A program made the translations under genes and the position numbers. Below the pieces are notes generated by a model that was not told the origin of the DNA, made no database searches, and saw only the letters and a list, made by a program, of their open reading frames with translations. A stretch of DNA of 10,526 nt from Oxalobacteraceae bacterium (GTDB taxonomy: Bacteria; Pseudomonadota; Gammaproteobacteria; Burkholderiales; Burkholderiaceae_D), in contig PKWO01000453.1 in NCBI GenBank assembly GCA_003132085.1, forward strand, positions 1-10,526. The letters run 5' to 3'. Positions 1 to 7,860 of the stretch are shown piece after piece; the first letter of the stretch is position 1, and each line of letters begins with the position of its first letter.

Positions 1-19
1 CCAGCGGCTGAATAGTCAC
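1..19. repeat. Left copy of 19-bp terminal inverted repeat
   Basis: The first 19 bases (CCAGCGGCTGAATAGTCAC) are the exact reverse complement of the last 19 bases of the window. Beyond base 19 the two flanks do not resemble each other, so the identity ends sharply. Read outward from the window, both copies give GTGACTATTCAGCCGCTGG. This is what is expected if the same repeated element, most likely an insertion sequence with inverted ends, lies immediately outside each end. I cannot name the family with confidence. Confidence 0.85.
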
Positions 20-72
20 GAACTATCGAGGGGGGCGAGAGAGTGGTACGGCGTATATTCCAGATGCTTCAT
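16..72 (-). other. 18-codon ORF after ccoS that runs into the terminal repeat
   Basis: Four bases after the ccoS stop codon an ATG opens the frame MKHLEYTPYHSLAPLDSS, which ends at a TGA lying inside the terminal repeat (16-18). A purine-rich stretch overlapping the ccoS stop could serve as ribosome binding site. The close spacing suits the next gene of the operon, and the stop inside the repeat suggests that a longer gene was cut by an insertion or that the assembly changes sequence here. The peptide does not resemble the start of CcoN, the gene often found next to ccoS, as I recall it. It may also be a chance frame. Confidence 0.2.
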
Positions 73-76
73 GCCC

Positions 77-250
77 TCAATCCACAGAATCCTTCTCGGG
101 GCTTTCAGGACTATCGTCATCATGCAAAATTCGCAATGCCGGGCCGACCATATCGTCAAATTGCCCACTGTCCGACATCCCGAAAAACACCCAGATCGCG
201 ATGAATACGATGCCGATGCTGAGCGGAATGAGAAGGTAGAGCGCTTCCAT
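77..250 (-). CDS. ccoS: CcoS, cbb3-type oxidase assembly protein
   Basis: This 57-residue protein has one membrane segment at about residues 4-24, followed by the CcoS signature GQFDDMVGPALRILHDDD (residues 28-45) and an acidic tail. The family is normally about 50-70 residues. CcoS is needed for maturation of cbb3-type cytochrome c oxidase; loss of it elsewhere gives oxidase subunits lacking heme b and CuB in CcoN. The ATG at 250 is chosen because the protein then starts directly before the membrane segment. The longer open frame upstream is only an overlap into ccoI. The start lies 7 bases after the ccoI stop, and the purine-rich AGAGAGGA at the end of ccoI can act as ribosome binding site, so the two genes are probably translationally coupled. 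Confidence 0.93.
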   Translation of the reverse strand: MEALYLLIPLSIGIVFIAIWVFFGMSDSGQFDDMVGPALRILHDDDSPESPEKDSVD

Positions 251-257
251 GGCCCGG

Positions 258-2819
258 TTATCCTCTCTGCGGCGATGTATTGACATCGCCAAATGTCCCG
301 GACGACTCTCCGGCGTCTGCGTGCGCACGCGATATGCGCTGCAAGCGCAACGCATTGATAACCACGACTGCGGAGCTGACCGACATGCCGATTCCAGACA
401 GCCACGGATTCAGCCATCCGACCGCGGCTGCTGGAATGGCGAGCATGTTATACAGCGTGGCCCACACCAGATTCTGACGAACGATCGAGATGGTCCGCGA
501 TGCCGTTTCAGCCACTTCGCACAGCGATGACAAGCGACCGGACAACAACACGCAGTCGGCGTGCATCTGCGCCAACGCCGTCCCGCTTCCCATCGCAAAC
601 GACACGTCCGCTGCACGCAATACAGCGGCGTCATTGATGCCGTCGCCTACCATCGCGACCACGGCGCCGTCACGCTGCAAGCCTTGCACGAACGCCAGCT
701 TCTGATCGGGTAAATATTGACCAAGCGCTGTGCCGATACCGAGTTCGTCCGCCACCCGCTGGGTAACCGCTTGCTGATCCCCGCTTAATAGAATGACGGT
801 TTTTCCATCTGCCTGAAATTTCTTGATTACGTGGCGCGCATCGTTGCGCAAGCCGTCGGCCAAATCGAAGCGCGCAAGCCAAGCGGCGCCGGTGCCAAGA
901 TAAACCGACATCATTTCCGGCCCTGCTTGCCGAGCGAGAGGGCTATTGGTCATTACCTGCACAAATTCGGCGCAACCCAGGCGATAGCGTGCGCCGTCCA
1001 CCGTGCCTTCCAGGCCTTGACCGATAAAATGACCGACATCGACGGCCGGCATATCGGCAAACGTCGGCAAGCCGCTCTCTTGCGCCGCTTCCACGATCGC
1101 CCGGCCCAGCGGATGCGTGCTGGATGCCTCGAGTGCCGCGGCGATATGCAGACACCGTTGCGGCGACGCCGCCCCCAAAGTTTCAACATGTTGCAGCACC
1201 GGTTTGCCTGCAGTCAGCGTGCCGGTTTTGTCAAAGATGATGTGCGTGGCGCGATGCAGCGTCTCCAACACATGCGGTTGCACGATCAAGACGCCTTGCC
1301 GCAGCAATCGGCCCGTCGCTGCCGCCAACGCAGTGGGGGTGGCAAGCGACAATGCGCATGGGCAAGACACCACCAGTACCGCAATAGCAACCGGCCAAGC
1401 GCGCGCCGGGTCGAAGTATTGCCACAGGATGAAAACCGCGACCACGAACAGCAGCAGCACCGCGACGAACCATGCGGCCACTTTGTCCGCCCATAGCGAC
1501 AGTTGCGGTTTGCCCTGCCCGGCTCGTTCAATCAATTTCATCAGCACCGATAAGGTACTGTCTCGCGCCGATCGCGTAATGCGAACAATGATCGGCTGCG
1601 TTGCATTCACTGCCCCGCCGGGCAAGCTGGCGCCGATTGTCTTGCGCTGCACCTCGCTTTCGCCGGTCAACAGCGATAGGTCGACAGCGGTATCGCCTTC
1701 AAGGATGACGCCGTCGGCGGCAATCGCGTCTCCCGGCTTGACCAGAATGACATCTCCGCTACGCAATTGGCCGGCCGATATCAACACGGTATCACGACGG
1801 GTCGGATAATCGGGCATGCGCAACGCCGACGCCGGCAACGCATGTTGTAAATTATCCAGTGCGGAAGCGGCCTTGCGCCGCGCGACCAGTTCCAGATAAC
1901 GGCTGCATAACAACAAGAAGATAAACATCGTGACCGAGTCGAAATACACATCTCCGTAGCCGCGCCATGTCGCGGCCACGCTGCCTAAAAAGGCCGCCGC
2001 GATGCCGAGCGAAACCGGCACGTCCATACCCAGCATGCGATTCTTCAGATTAACCCATGCTCCCCTAAAGAACGGTTGCGCCGAATAACCCACCGCGGGC
2101 AAGGTCAGCAACAAGCCGGCCCATCGCATCAAGTTGGTCATATCGCCATCCATCGTGCCGTCGGTGGCCAGATATACCGGAAGCGCATACATCATCACTT
2201 GCATCATCGACAATCCCGCGATGAACAACTGACGAAACAATGTTTTTCTTGCGTGCTCCAATTGTTCGCCATACCGCAGCGGATCGAACGGATAGGCGGC
2301 GTAGCCGATCTGGCGCAACGATTTCAGTACGTCGCTCGGCTTGCATGCGTCTCGGTTCCAGCGCACATGAAGTCGTCCGGTGGCAACATTCATATCGGCA
2401 CTTTGCACGCCCGGCAGGCGCGCCAAGCGCCGTTCGATCAGCCATACGCACGCGGCACAACGAATATCTTCAACCGAAAACATCGCCTCGCCGGTTTGTA
2501 CATCGGTGCCGAATTGGCCTGCGATCTCTTCGGTATCGTACAACTGGAGTTCCGGCGGAATCAGCGCCTCTTGCCCCGCGCTGGCGGAAAATCCAATGCG
2601 GGTGCTGTAATAATCGCCGAAGCCGTTATCGACGATGCTGTAGGCGACCGCCTGGCAGCCGGGACAACACATCGGACGCATGACGCCCTCAATCGACACC
2701 GACCAGTGTGCGTTTGACGGAATCGGCAATCCGCAATGAAAGCAAATAAGCAGTGCTTCGCCCGCTTTCCCCGGCAGTGCCATGTCAATCGTCGGGACCC
2801 CCCGCGGCGCGGCGCTCAT
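258..2819 (-). CDS. ccoI: CcoI/FixI-type Cu(I)-translocating P-type ATPase
   Basis: An inner-membrane P1B-type ATPase of 853 residues that exports Cu(I), which in this context supplies the CuB centre of cbb3 oxidase. Visible in order: an N-terminal cysteine-rich segment with CFHCG (26-30) and CCPGC (51-55), typical of the CcoI/FixI branch; a heavy-metal-associated domain with CAAC (121-124); several membrane helices; the actuator TGES (385-388); the transmembrane metal site CPC (486-488); the phosphorylation motif DKTGT (D530); the HP dipeptide (569-570); the hinge GDGIND (725-730); and the last-helix residues YN (790-791) and MSVSS (812-816) that complete Cu(I) sites in the IB-1 class. All catalytic residues are present. 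The ATG overlaps the stop of the upstream TauE/SafE gene by four bases (ATGA), which supports this start; Met13 is an alternative. The last ~25 residues form a polar tail. Confidence 0.96.
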   Translation of the reverse strand: MSAAPRGVPTIDMALPGKAGEALLICFHCGLPIPSNAHWSVSIEGVMRPMCCPGCQAVAYSIVDNGFGDYYSTRIGFSASAGQEALIPPELQLYDTEEIAGQFGTDVQTGEAMFSVEDIRCAACVWLIERRLARLPGVQSADMNVATGRLHVRWNRDACKPSDVLKSLRQIGYAAYPFDPLRYGEQLEHARKTLFRQLFIAGLSMMQVMMYALPVYLATDGTMDGDMTNLMRWAGLLLTLPAVGYSAQPFFRGAWVNLKNRMLGMDVPVSLGIAAAFLGSVAATWRGYGDVYFDSVTMFIFLLLCSRYLELVARRKAASALDNLQHALPASALRMPDYPTRRDTVLISAGQLRSGDVILVKPGDAIAADGVILEGDTAVDLSLLTGESEVQRKTIGASLPGGAVNATQPIIVRITRSARDSTLSVLMKLIERAGQGKPQLSLWADKVAAWFVAVLLLFVVAVFILWQYFDPARAWPVAIAVLVVSCPCALSLATPTALAAATGRLLRQGVLIVQPHVLETLHRATHIIFDKTGTLTAGKPVLQHVETLGAASPQRCLHIAAALEASSTHPLGRAIVEAAQESGLPTFADMPAVDVGHFIGQGLEGTVDGARYRLGCAEFVQVMTNSPLARQAGPEMMSVYLGTGAAWLARFDLADGLRNDARHVIKKFQADGKTVILLSGDQQAVTQRVADELGIGTALGQYLPDQKLAFVQGLQRDGAVVAMVGDGINDAAVLRAADVSFAMGSGTALAQMHADCVLLSGRLSSLCEVAETASRTISIVRQNLVWATLYNMLAIPAAAVGWLNPWLSGIGMSVSSAVVVINALRLQRISRAHADAGESSGTFGDVNTSPQRG

Positions 2820-3601
2820 GGTTTAACGCCCGCCGCGAGCGGGGTTACGCATAACGCGTCCAGCCAACTCATCGGCAGGCCGTTGGCTGCGCGCATCAAG
2901 CCCAGCAAGCCGAAACTCAGTACGATCAAGCCGCTCATTAGACGCACCGGGCGGCGCTGCATCCAGGCTCGCATTTGCGCTCCGAGCAAGCCCATCGTCA
3001 GTAAAGTCGGCAAGGTGCCCAGGCCGAACACCAACATCACGGTCGCCCCCGACAACGCGGAGCCGGTCAACATGGCAGTCAGCAGCATGCTATACACCAT
3101 GCCGCACGGCAACCAACCCCATAGACCGCCTACGGCCAGCATCTTAAGCGGACTATCGAGCGGCAGCAGATATTTCGTCAAAGGTTGTATCCGGCGCCAG
3201 ATCATTTGACCGGCAGCCTCCAAACGCGCCAACCCGCGCCACGCATCCATCAAATACAAGCCTAGCGCCACCAGCATCAGGTTCGCTAGCCAATAGCCGC
3301 CAACCTGCATGACCGACACTCCCGCCAAAGTGCGCGCGCCGCGTGCGATGCCGCCGGCCATGGCGCCGGCCATCGCGTAGCTGCCAATGCGCCCGATGTT
3401 GTAACAGACTACGCGGATGATGCTTTCCAGCGCGCCGGCTCCCGCGGCTGCTCCAGAGCCGGCCACGACGGCCACCGGAAAGCGCCGTGTCGACGCCGAT
3501 GCAACTGAGAACGCGCTCACAATCCCGCCGCACATGCCAACGCAATGCACGCTTCCGAGCAGGCCGATCATGAATATCGGAAGAAGGCTGAGCCCGGTCA
3601 T
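2816..3601 (-). CDS. TauE/SafE-type (DsbD_2-like) membrane protein of the cbb3 maturation operon
   Basis: A 261-residue, very hydrophobic protein with about six membrane segments. The first helix carries HCVGMCGG (19-26) and a later one WGWLPCGMVY (161-170). This pair of cysteine motifs is typical of the 'sulfite exporter TauE/SafE' or UreH-like/DsbD_2 proteins encoded beside ccoI, ccoS and hemN in many proteobacteria. The family label does not establish transport of sulfite. From its position and the Cys/His/Met-containing helix motif, a role in copper handling or thiol-redox chemistry during oxidase assembly is a reasonable inference. It begins 12 bases after hemN and overlaps ccoI by four bases. 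No clear ribosome binding site precedes the ATG, so translation may be coupled to hemN. Met11 is a less likely start because it would shorten the first helix. Confidence 0.85.
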   Translation of the reverse strand: MTGLSLLPIFMIGLLGSVHCVGMCGGIVSAFSVASASTRRFPVAVVAGSGAAAGAGALESIIRVVCYNIGRIGSYAMAGAMAGGIARGARTLAGVSVMQVGGYWLANLMLVALGLYLMDAWRGLARLEAAGQMIWRRIQPLTKYLLPLDSPLKMLAVGGLWGWLPCGMVYSMLLTAMLTGSALSGATVMLVFGLGTLPTLLTMGLLGAQMRAWMQRRPVRLMSGLIVLSFGLLGLMRAANGLPMSWLDALCVTPLAAGVKP

Positions 3602-3613
3602 GGATGCTTTATA

Positions 3614-5017
3614 TCAAATGGTTTTGGAATAATGAGACGGATCCCGTTTGGCATTCAGATAGCGATCAAACACCATGCAAATATTGCGGACGAGAAGCCG
3701 CCCCTTCGCGGTCACGCTTAACCATTCGGCATCGATAGTCAGCAAGCCATCCTGCTCCAGCGCCCGCAACTTCTCAAGCTCCGATGCAAAATAACTCGCG
3801 AACGTGATCGGATAAGCCGTCTCGATCGAGGTGATCGACAATTCAAAATTACACATCAGCATTTGGATGATGACGCGTCGCAACGCATCATCCATATTTA
3901 GTTTAACACCGCGCGCGATCGGCAGTTCATTGTTGTCGAGGTGGTCATAATACGCGTCGAGCGTCTTCACATTCTGGCTGTAAGTGGCCGCCACCGCGCT
4001 GATTGCCGATACGCCGCACGACACCAGATGCGAGTCCGCATGCGTCGAATATCCCTGAAAGTTGCGATGCAAACGTCCCTGTCTCTGTGCTACCGCCAGG
4101 TTGTCGGTCGGCCGCGCAAAATGATCCATGCCGATATAAACGTAGCCTGCTTCCGTCAGTCGTCTGATACAGAGCGAAAGCATGTCGAGCTTCGCCTCGT
4201 CGCTTGGCAGGTCCTGCTCGACAATGTGACGTTGCGGTTTGAACAAATGCGGCAGATGCACATAATTGTAGACCGCGATGCGATCCGGACAGGCCCTGAT
4301 TACCTTCGCCAGCGTCTGTCCCATGGTAATGACGTTTTGCTTGGGCAATCCGTATATCAGGTCGATGCTCACCGAGCGGAAACGCGCTGCGCGTGCCGCT
4401 TCGATGATCTCGATGGTCTGACTCTCCGACTGAATCCGATTGACCGCTTTTTGCACGGCCGGGTCGAAGTCCTGCACGCCGAGACTAATGCGGTTAAATC
4501 CTTGTTCGCGCAAACTCCGCACGCGCTCACGGGACACCGTGCGCGGATCGACTTCAATCGAATATTCGCCGATATCGTCCGGAGCAAACTGGAACCAGCG
4601 CCGCAGATGCTCTACCAGGTCGGCCATTTGCTCATCCGACAAGTAAGTCGGCGTGCCACCGCCAAGGTGCAACTGCTCGATCTGATTCATGCCCGCAAAC
4701 AACTGGCCCTGCATCTCGATTTCACGTTTCAGGTAACTCAGGTAGATGGCCGCCTTGTCATGGTTTTTGGTGACAATCTTGTTGCACGAGCAATAGTAGC
4801 AAACCGTGTCGCAGAATGGAATATGCAAGTACAGCGATAACGGATTTCTGCTGCCTCGCGTGCGCAAAACGGCGACCGCCTGCAAGTAGTCGCGATAGGC
4901 GAACGCCTCGCTGAACCGATCCGCGGTCGGATAGGACGTATAGCGCGGCCCCAATTGGCTAAATTTTCGAACCAGCCTCGCGTCGAATTCGACCGACGGA
5001 ACCATGGATGCCATCAT
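3614..5017 (-). CDS. hemN: Oxygen-independent coproporphyrinogen III dehydrogenase
   Basis: A cytoplasmic radical-SAM enzyme that decarboxylates coproporphyrinogen III to protoporphyrinogen IX without oxygen, in heme biosynthesis. From the ATG at 5017 it has 467 residues, close to E. coli HemN (457). It shows GPRYTSYPT near the start, then the [4Fe-4S] motif C69-x3-C73-x2-C76 with the extra C78 seen in true HemN, GGGTPT (119-124), and NFQGYSTHAD (319-328), which corresponds to the F-Q pair that helps bind the second SAM. The last motif and the fourth cysteine argue against the heme chaperone HemW. A GTG at 5032 and ATGs at 5014 and 5005 are alternative starts; 5017 follows a purine-rich GTGAGA. 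It is the first gene of the hemN-TauE/SafE-ccoI-ccoS operon and has an FNR-type promoter upstream. Confidence 0.96.
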   Translation of the reverse strand: MMASMVPSVEFDARLVRKFSQLGPRYTSYPTADRFSEAFAYRDYLQAVAVLRTRGSRNPLSLYLHIPFCDTVCYYCSCNKIVTKNHDKAAIYLSYLKREIEMQGQLFAGMNQIEQLHLGGGTPTYLSDEQMADLVEHLRRWFQFAPDDIGEYSIEVDPRTVSRERVRSLREQGFNRISLGVQDFDPAVQKAVNRIQSESQTIEIIEAARAARFRSVSIDLIYGLPKQNVITMGQTLAKVIRACPDRIAVYNYVHLPHLFKPQRHIVEQDLPSDEAKLDMLSLCIRRLTEAGYVYIGMDHFARPTDNLAVAQRQGRLHRNFQGYSTHADSHLVSCGVSAISAVAATYSQNVKTLDAYYDHLDNNELPIARGVKLNMDDALRRVIIQMLMCNFELSITSIETAYPITFASYFASELEKLRALEQDGLLTIDAEWLSVTAKGRLLVRNICMVFDRYLNAKRDPSHYSKTI

Positions 5018-5068
5018 TTTTCTCACTCTCACTGCAGGCCACCCCGAGGTTAGGAACGTAGCCCAATC

Positions 5069-5117
5069 GGAACAGAGTGTATTGGCCCCGATCTGCAGAT
5101 ACCTTGACTTACATCAA
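5069..5117 (-). promoter_or_regulatory. Predicted class II FNR/ANR promoter of the hemN operon
   Basis: The palindrome TTGAC-TTAC-ATCAA lies at 5104-5117 (minus strand TTGAT-GTAA-GTCAA) and matches the FNR consensus TTGAT-N4-ATCAA at nine of ten positions. On the minus strand a -10-like hexamer TACACT sits at 5081-5076. If transcription starts near 5069, the palindrome centre is at -41.5, the standard class II activator position. The leader before the hemN ATG would be about 52 nt. Activation when oxygen is scarce is the known behaviour of such sites and suits a gene for oxygen-independent heme synthesis. Confidence 0.8.
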
Positions 5118-5139
5118 AAAGCACCAACACCTTGCGTGC
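5116..5139 (-). terminator. Candidate rho-independent terminator of the acyl-CoA synthetase/GNAT gene
   Basis: On the minus strand, 28 bases after the stop codon of the large gene, a hairpin can form at 5139-5121: GCAC plus CAA pair with TTG plus GTGC, leaving one bulged G and a GGTG loop. Five Ts (5120-5116) follow directly. The T run overlaps the outer half-site of the hemN FNR box, so terminator and promoter share bases. The stem is short and bulged, so strength is uncertain. Confidence 0.45.
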
Positions 5140-5166
5140 ATATTCACGGAAACGGCAACGCGTTCT

Positions 5167-7860
5167 TTAGCCGCTCGCCGGTTGTGCGCCAAGGTCCAAA
5201 TGCAATTGCAGGGTGCCGTCCCCAGGCGTGGATTTCACGTCGAAACCCAGTTTTGTAACCAGGTTGAGCAGGTGCGTATTGTGCGCCAACGTTTCACCCA
5301 CAATCTCGCGGATGCCGCGGCGGCGGCAATAGTCGATCAATTTAGTCATTAACATCGGGCCAAGTCCCTGCCCTTTCAGGTCGGAGCGCACAATGATTGC
5401 GAACTCCGCCTGTACATTGTCTGGATCTGCTATAGCGCGCGCAACCCCGAGCGTTTCGTATTCTCCATCTGCGCGCCGCCTGGTCGCTATGAAAGCCATC
5501 TCGCGGTCGTAGTCTATCTGGGTAAATCGCGCCAGTTCCGATAGCTGCAATTCGCGCATTCTGATGAACATGCGGTAGCGCACATCCTCAGGATCAAGCG
5601 CGTTAAAAAATGCGACATGGGCTTGACCGTCCTCCGGCTTGATCGGCCTAAGCAGCAGCGGCTGCCCCTGCCACTGGACCTGCTGCTCCAATTCTTGCGG
5701 ATAGGGGCGAATGGCGAGACGGTCGAGGCCCTCGGCAGACGTGCTGGCCAAGACCACGCGGGCATCGAGCGCGATGACGCCGCGACTGTCGGCCAGCAGC
5801 GGGTTAATATCGAGCTCGACTATTTCGGGAATATCGGTGACCAAGTGCGATACCTGGATCAAGGTTCGGCAAATTGCGTCCATATCGGCCGGCGGACGGT
5901 TGCGATAACCGGCAAGCAACTTTGAAACACGCGTATGCGAAACCAGATCGCGCGCCAGGATGGCGTTTAGCGGCGGCAGGCCGACCGCATGATCGGCGGT
6001 CACCTCGACCGCCGTCCCGCCCTGGCCAAACAAAATGACCGGGCCGAACACCGGATCGGTAGTGACGCCGATAATCAGTTCGTGGGCCTCGGGTCGGCGT
6101 GCCATCGCTTGTACCGAAAAGCCCTGCAGCGTGGCGTCGGGCCGCAACTGATGCAGGCGTTTGGGTATCGCTTGCGCCGCTGCCCGCACCGCTTCCGGCG
6201 TTTCCAGATCCAGCACAACGCCGCCGATATCGGACTTGTGCGTAATGTCGGGAGACAGAATTTTGAGCGCTACCGGAAAGCCGATTTCCCCGGCGTACTG
6301 CACGGCCTCGTCGATCGTCCTGGCGACGCGAGTCTCCACCACTGGAATACCGTAGGCCACCAGCATCGTCTTCGCTTCCGGCTCGGATAGCATCTGTCGG
6401 CCGCCGGCCAACGCATCCTGTGCTATCGCCCGCGCCGTCGTCCGGTCCGGGACGAAATCGCTCGGCGCCGACGGTGGCACTTGCATCAGCAAGTTCTGGT
6501 TGCGTCGGTATTGCACGATCTGCATGAACCCCTGCACCGCTTCTTCCGGTGTGTCGTAGGTTGGGATACCTGCGCCTGAAAAAATATGGCGGGCCTGCGC
6601 AACCGCATCGCCGCCGAGCCAACAGGCCAGGATATTGCGTGAAGCTTTTTGCGCCAACGGCACAATGGCATTCGCGATGTCGACACTGGAAACAATCGCA
6701 GTCGGTGCGTGAATGAACAAGATCGCGTCGGACTGCGGGTCCTGCAGCAACACTTCGATCGCTTGCACATAGCGTTCGGCCGGTGCATCGCCGATGATGT
6801 CGACCGGATCGCCGTGCGACCAAGTGCTCGGCAAAATCTCGTCAAGCTTGCGCAGGGTCGCATCCGATAATGCAGCCAGCTTGCCCTGGCTACAGATCAG
6901 CGCATCGGTCGCCATCACCCCCGGCCCGCCGCCGTTAGTCATGATCGTCAGTCGCTCGCCGCCCAGCGGGCGGGCGTGCGCCAGCGTTTCCACCGCACCG
7001 AACAAATCCTCCGTGGACAATACCCGCAACATGCCGGCCCTGCGAATGGCGGCATCGTAGACAGCGTCCGATCCGGCCAACGCACCGGTGTGCGAAGCGG
7101 CGGCCTTGGCGCCCTCGGGCGCTCTGCCCGCCTTGACGATCAAGGTCGGTTTGTTGCGCGCGGCGGCGCGCGCCGCCGACATGAATTTGCGCGCGTGGCG
7201 AACATCTTCGACGTACAGCATGATCGCCCTTGTGTCGGCATCGCTGGCCAGGTAGTCGAGCACATCGCCAAAGTCCACATCGGCGCTGTCGCCGAGAGAA
7301 ATGAATTTGGAAAAACCGATGCCGCGCGACTTGGCCCAGTCAAGCACGCCGGTCACCAACGCGCCCGACTGCGAGACGAACGCAATTTGACCCGGCAACG
7401 CACCGGTATGGGCGAAGCTGGCATTGAGCCCAATGCGGGGAACCAGCAGACCGACGCAGTTTGGTCCGAGAATGCGTAGCAGGTAAGGGTTGGCCGCGTC
7501 CAGCATTGCCTGTTTCAAACTGTTGCCATGCCTGTCCTTGATCAAGCCCAGGCCGGCTGTCAAGACGATCGCCGCTTTGGTGCCTCTGGCGCCGAGTTCG
7601 CCGATAATGCCGGGCACGGTCTCCGGCGGCGTGCATATCACCGCAAGATCCGGCGTGACGGGAAGGCTGGCGACGCTGCGGTAAGTCTGATGATTGACGA
7701 GCATCTGGTATTTTGGATTGACCGGCAAAATAGCGCCCTTGAAACCGCCCTCCACAAGATTGCGCAGTACGGTGGCGCCGACGCTATGTGGTTTCTCCGA
7801 GGCGCCGATGACCGCGACCGACTGTGGATTAAACAGATGCTGCATATTTCTGATGCTCAT
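5167..7860 (-). CDS. NDP-forming acyl-CoA synthetase fused to GNAT acetyltransferase (Pat/PatZ-like)
   Basis: A cytoplasmic 897-residue fusion. Residues ~1-130 form a CoA-binding Rossmann domain (SVAVIGAS at 14-21), ~145-460 succinyl-CoA-ligase-like domains with SHTGALAGSD (256-265), ~480-705 an ATP-grasp domain with ITHKSDIGGV (539-548) and ELDINPLLAD (682-691), and ~735-890 a GNAT domain with the acetyl-CoA loop KGQGLG (829-834). His257 and His541 match the two phospho-relay histidines of ADP-forming acetyl-CoA synthetase (alpha His257, beta His71). Active ligase chemistry, interconverting acyl-CoA + ADP + phosphate and free acid + CoA + ATP, is therefore plausible. The GNAT part resembles PatZ/Pat lysine acetyltransferases, which in Salmonella inactivate acetyl-CoA synthetase and, as I recall, lack the ligase histidine. 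The start is supported by TGAGGA six bases before the ATG. An FNR-type promoter lies upstream. Acyl substrate and protein targets cannot be read from the sequence. Confidence 0.93.
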   Translation of the reverse strand: MSIRNMQHLFNPQSVAVIGASEKPHSVGATVLRNLVEGGFKGAILPVNPKYQMLVNHQTYRSVASLPVTPDLAVICTPPETVPGIIGELGARGTKAAIVLTAGLGLIKDRHGNSLKQAMLDAANPYLLRILGPNCVGLLVPRIGLNASFAHTGALPGQIAFVSQSGALVTGVLDWAKSRGIGFSKFISLGDSADVDFGDVLDYLASDADTRAIMLYVEDVRHARKFMSAARAAARNKPTLIVKAGRAPEGAKAAASHTGALAGSDAVYDAAIRRAGMLRVLSTEDLFGAVETLAHARPLGGERLTIMTNGGGPGVMATDALICSQGKLAALSDATLRKLDEILPSTWSHGDPVDIIGDAPAERYVQAIEVLLQDPQSDAILFIHAPTAIVSSVDIANAIVPLAQKASRNILACWLGGDAVAQARHIFSGAGIPTYDTPEEAVQGFMQIVQYRRNQNLLMQVPPSAPSDFVPDRTTARAIAQDALAGGRQMLSEPEAKTMLVAYGIPVVETRVARTIDEAVQYAGEIGFPVALKILSPDITHKSDIGGVVLDLETPEAVRAAAQAIPKRLHQLRPDATLQGFSVQAMARRPEAHELIIGVTTDPVFGPVILFGQGGTAVEVTADHAVGLPPLNAILARDLVSHTRVSKLLAGYRNRPPADMDAICRTLIQVSHLVTDIPEIVELDINPLLADSRGVIALDARVVLASTSAEGLDRLAIRPYPQELEQQVQWQGQPLLLRPIKPEDGQAHVAFFNALDPEDVRYRMFIRMRELQLSELARFTQIDYDREMAFIATRRRADGEYETLGVARAIADPDNVQAEFAIIVRSDLKGQGLGPMLMTKLIDYCRRRGIREIVGETLAHNTHLLNLVTKLGFDVKSTPGDGTLQLHLDLGAQPASG

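Noticed and set aside
831..1809. Two overlapping plus-strand frames of more than 220 codons opposite ccoI
   Set aside because: Both are antisense to catalytic parts of the ATPase and have compositions typical of shadow frames.
3598..3611. FNR-like sequence TTGAT-ATAA-AGCAT between hemN and the TauE/SafE gene
   Set aside because: The second half-site matches only three of five positions, and a matching -10 would fall inside the next coding sequence; an internal promoter is not needed in this tight operon.
3941..4840. A 299-codon plus-strand open frame opposite hemN
   Set aside because: It lies fully inside a clear HemN sequence on the other strand, has no recognisable domains, and is expected from GC-rich codon usage.
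5804..6823. A 339-codon minus-strand open frame inside the acyl-CoA synthetase/GNAT gene
   Set aside because: It is an out-of-frame shadow rich in Arg and Gly with no domain; the overlapping frame encodes complete conserved domains.
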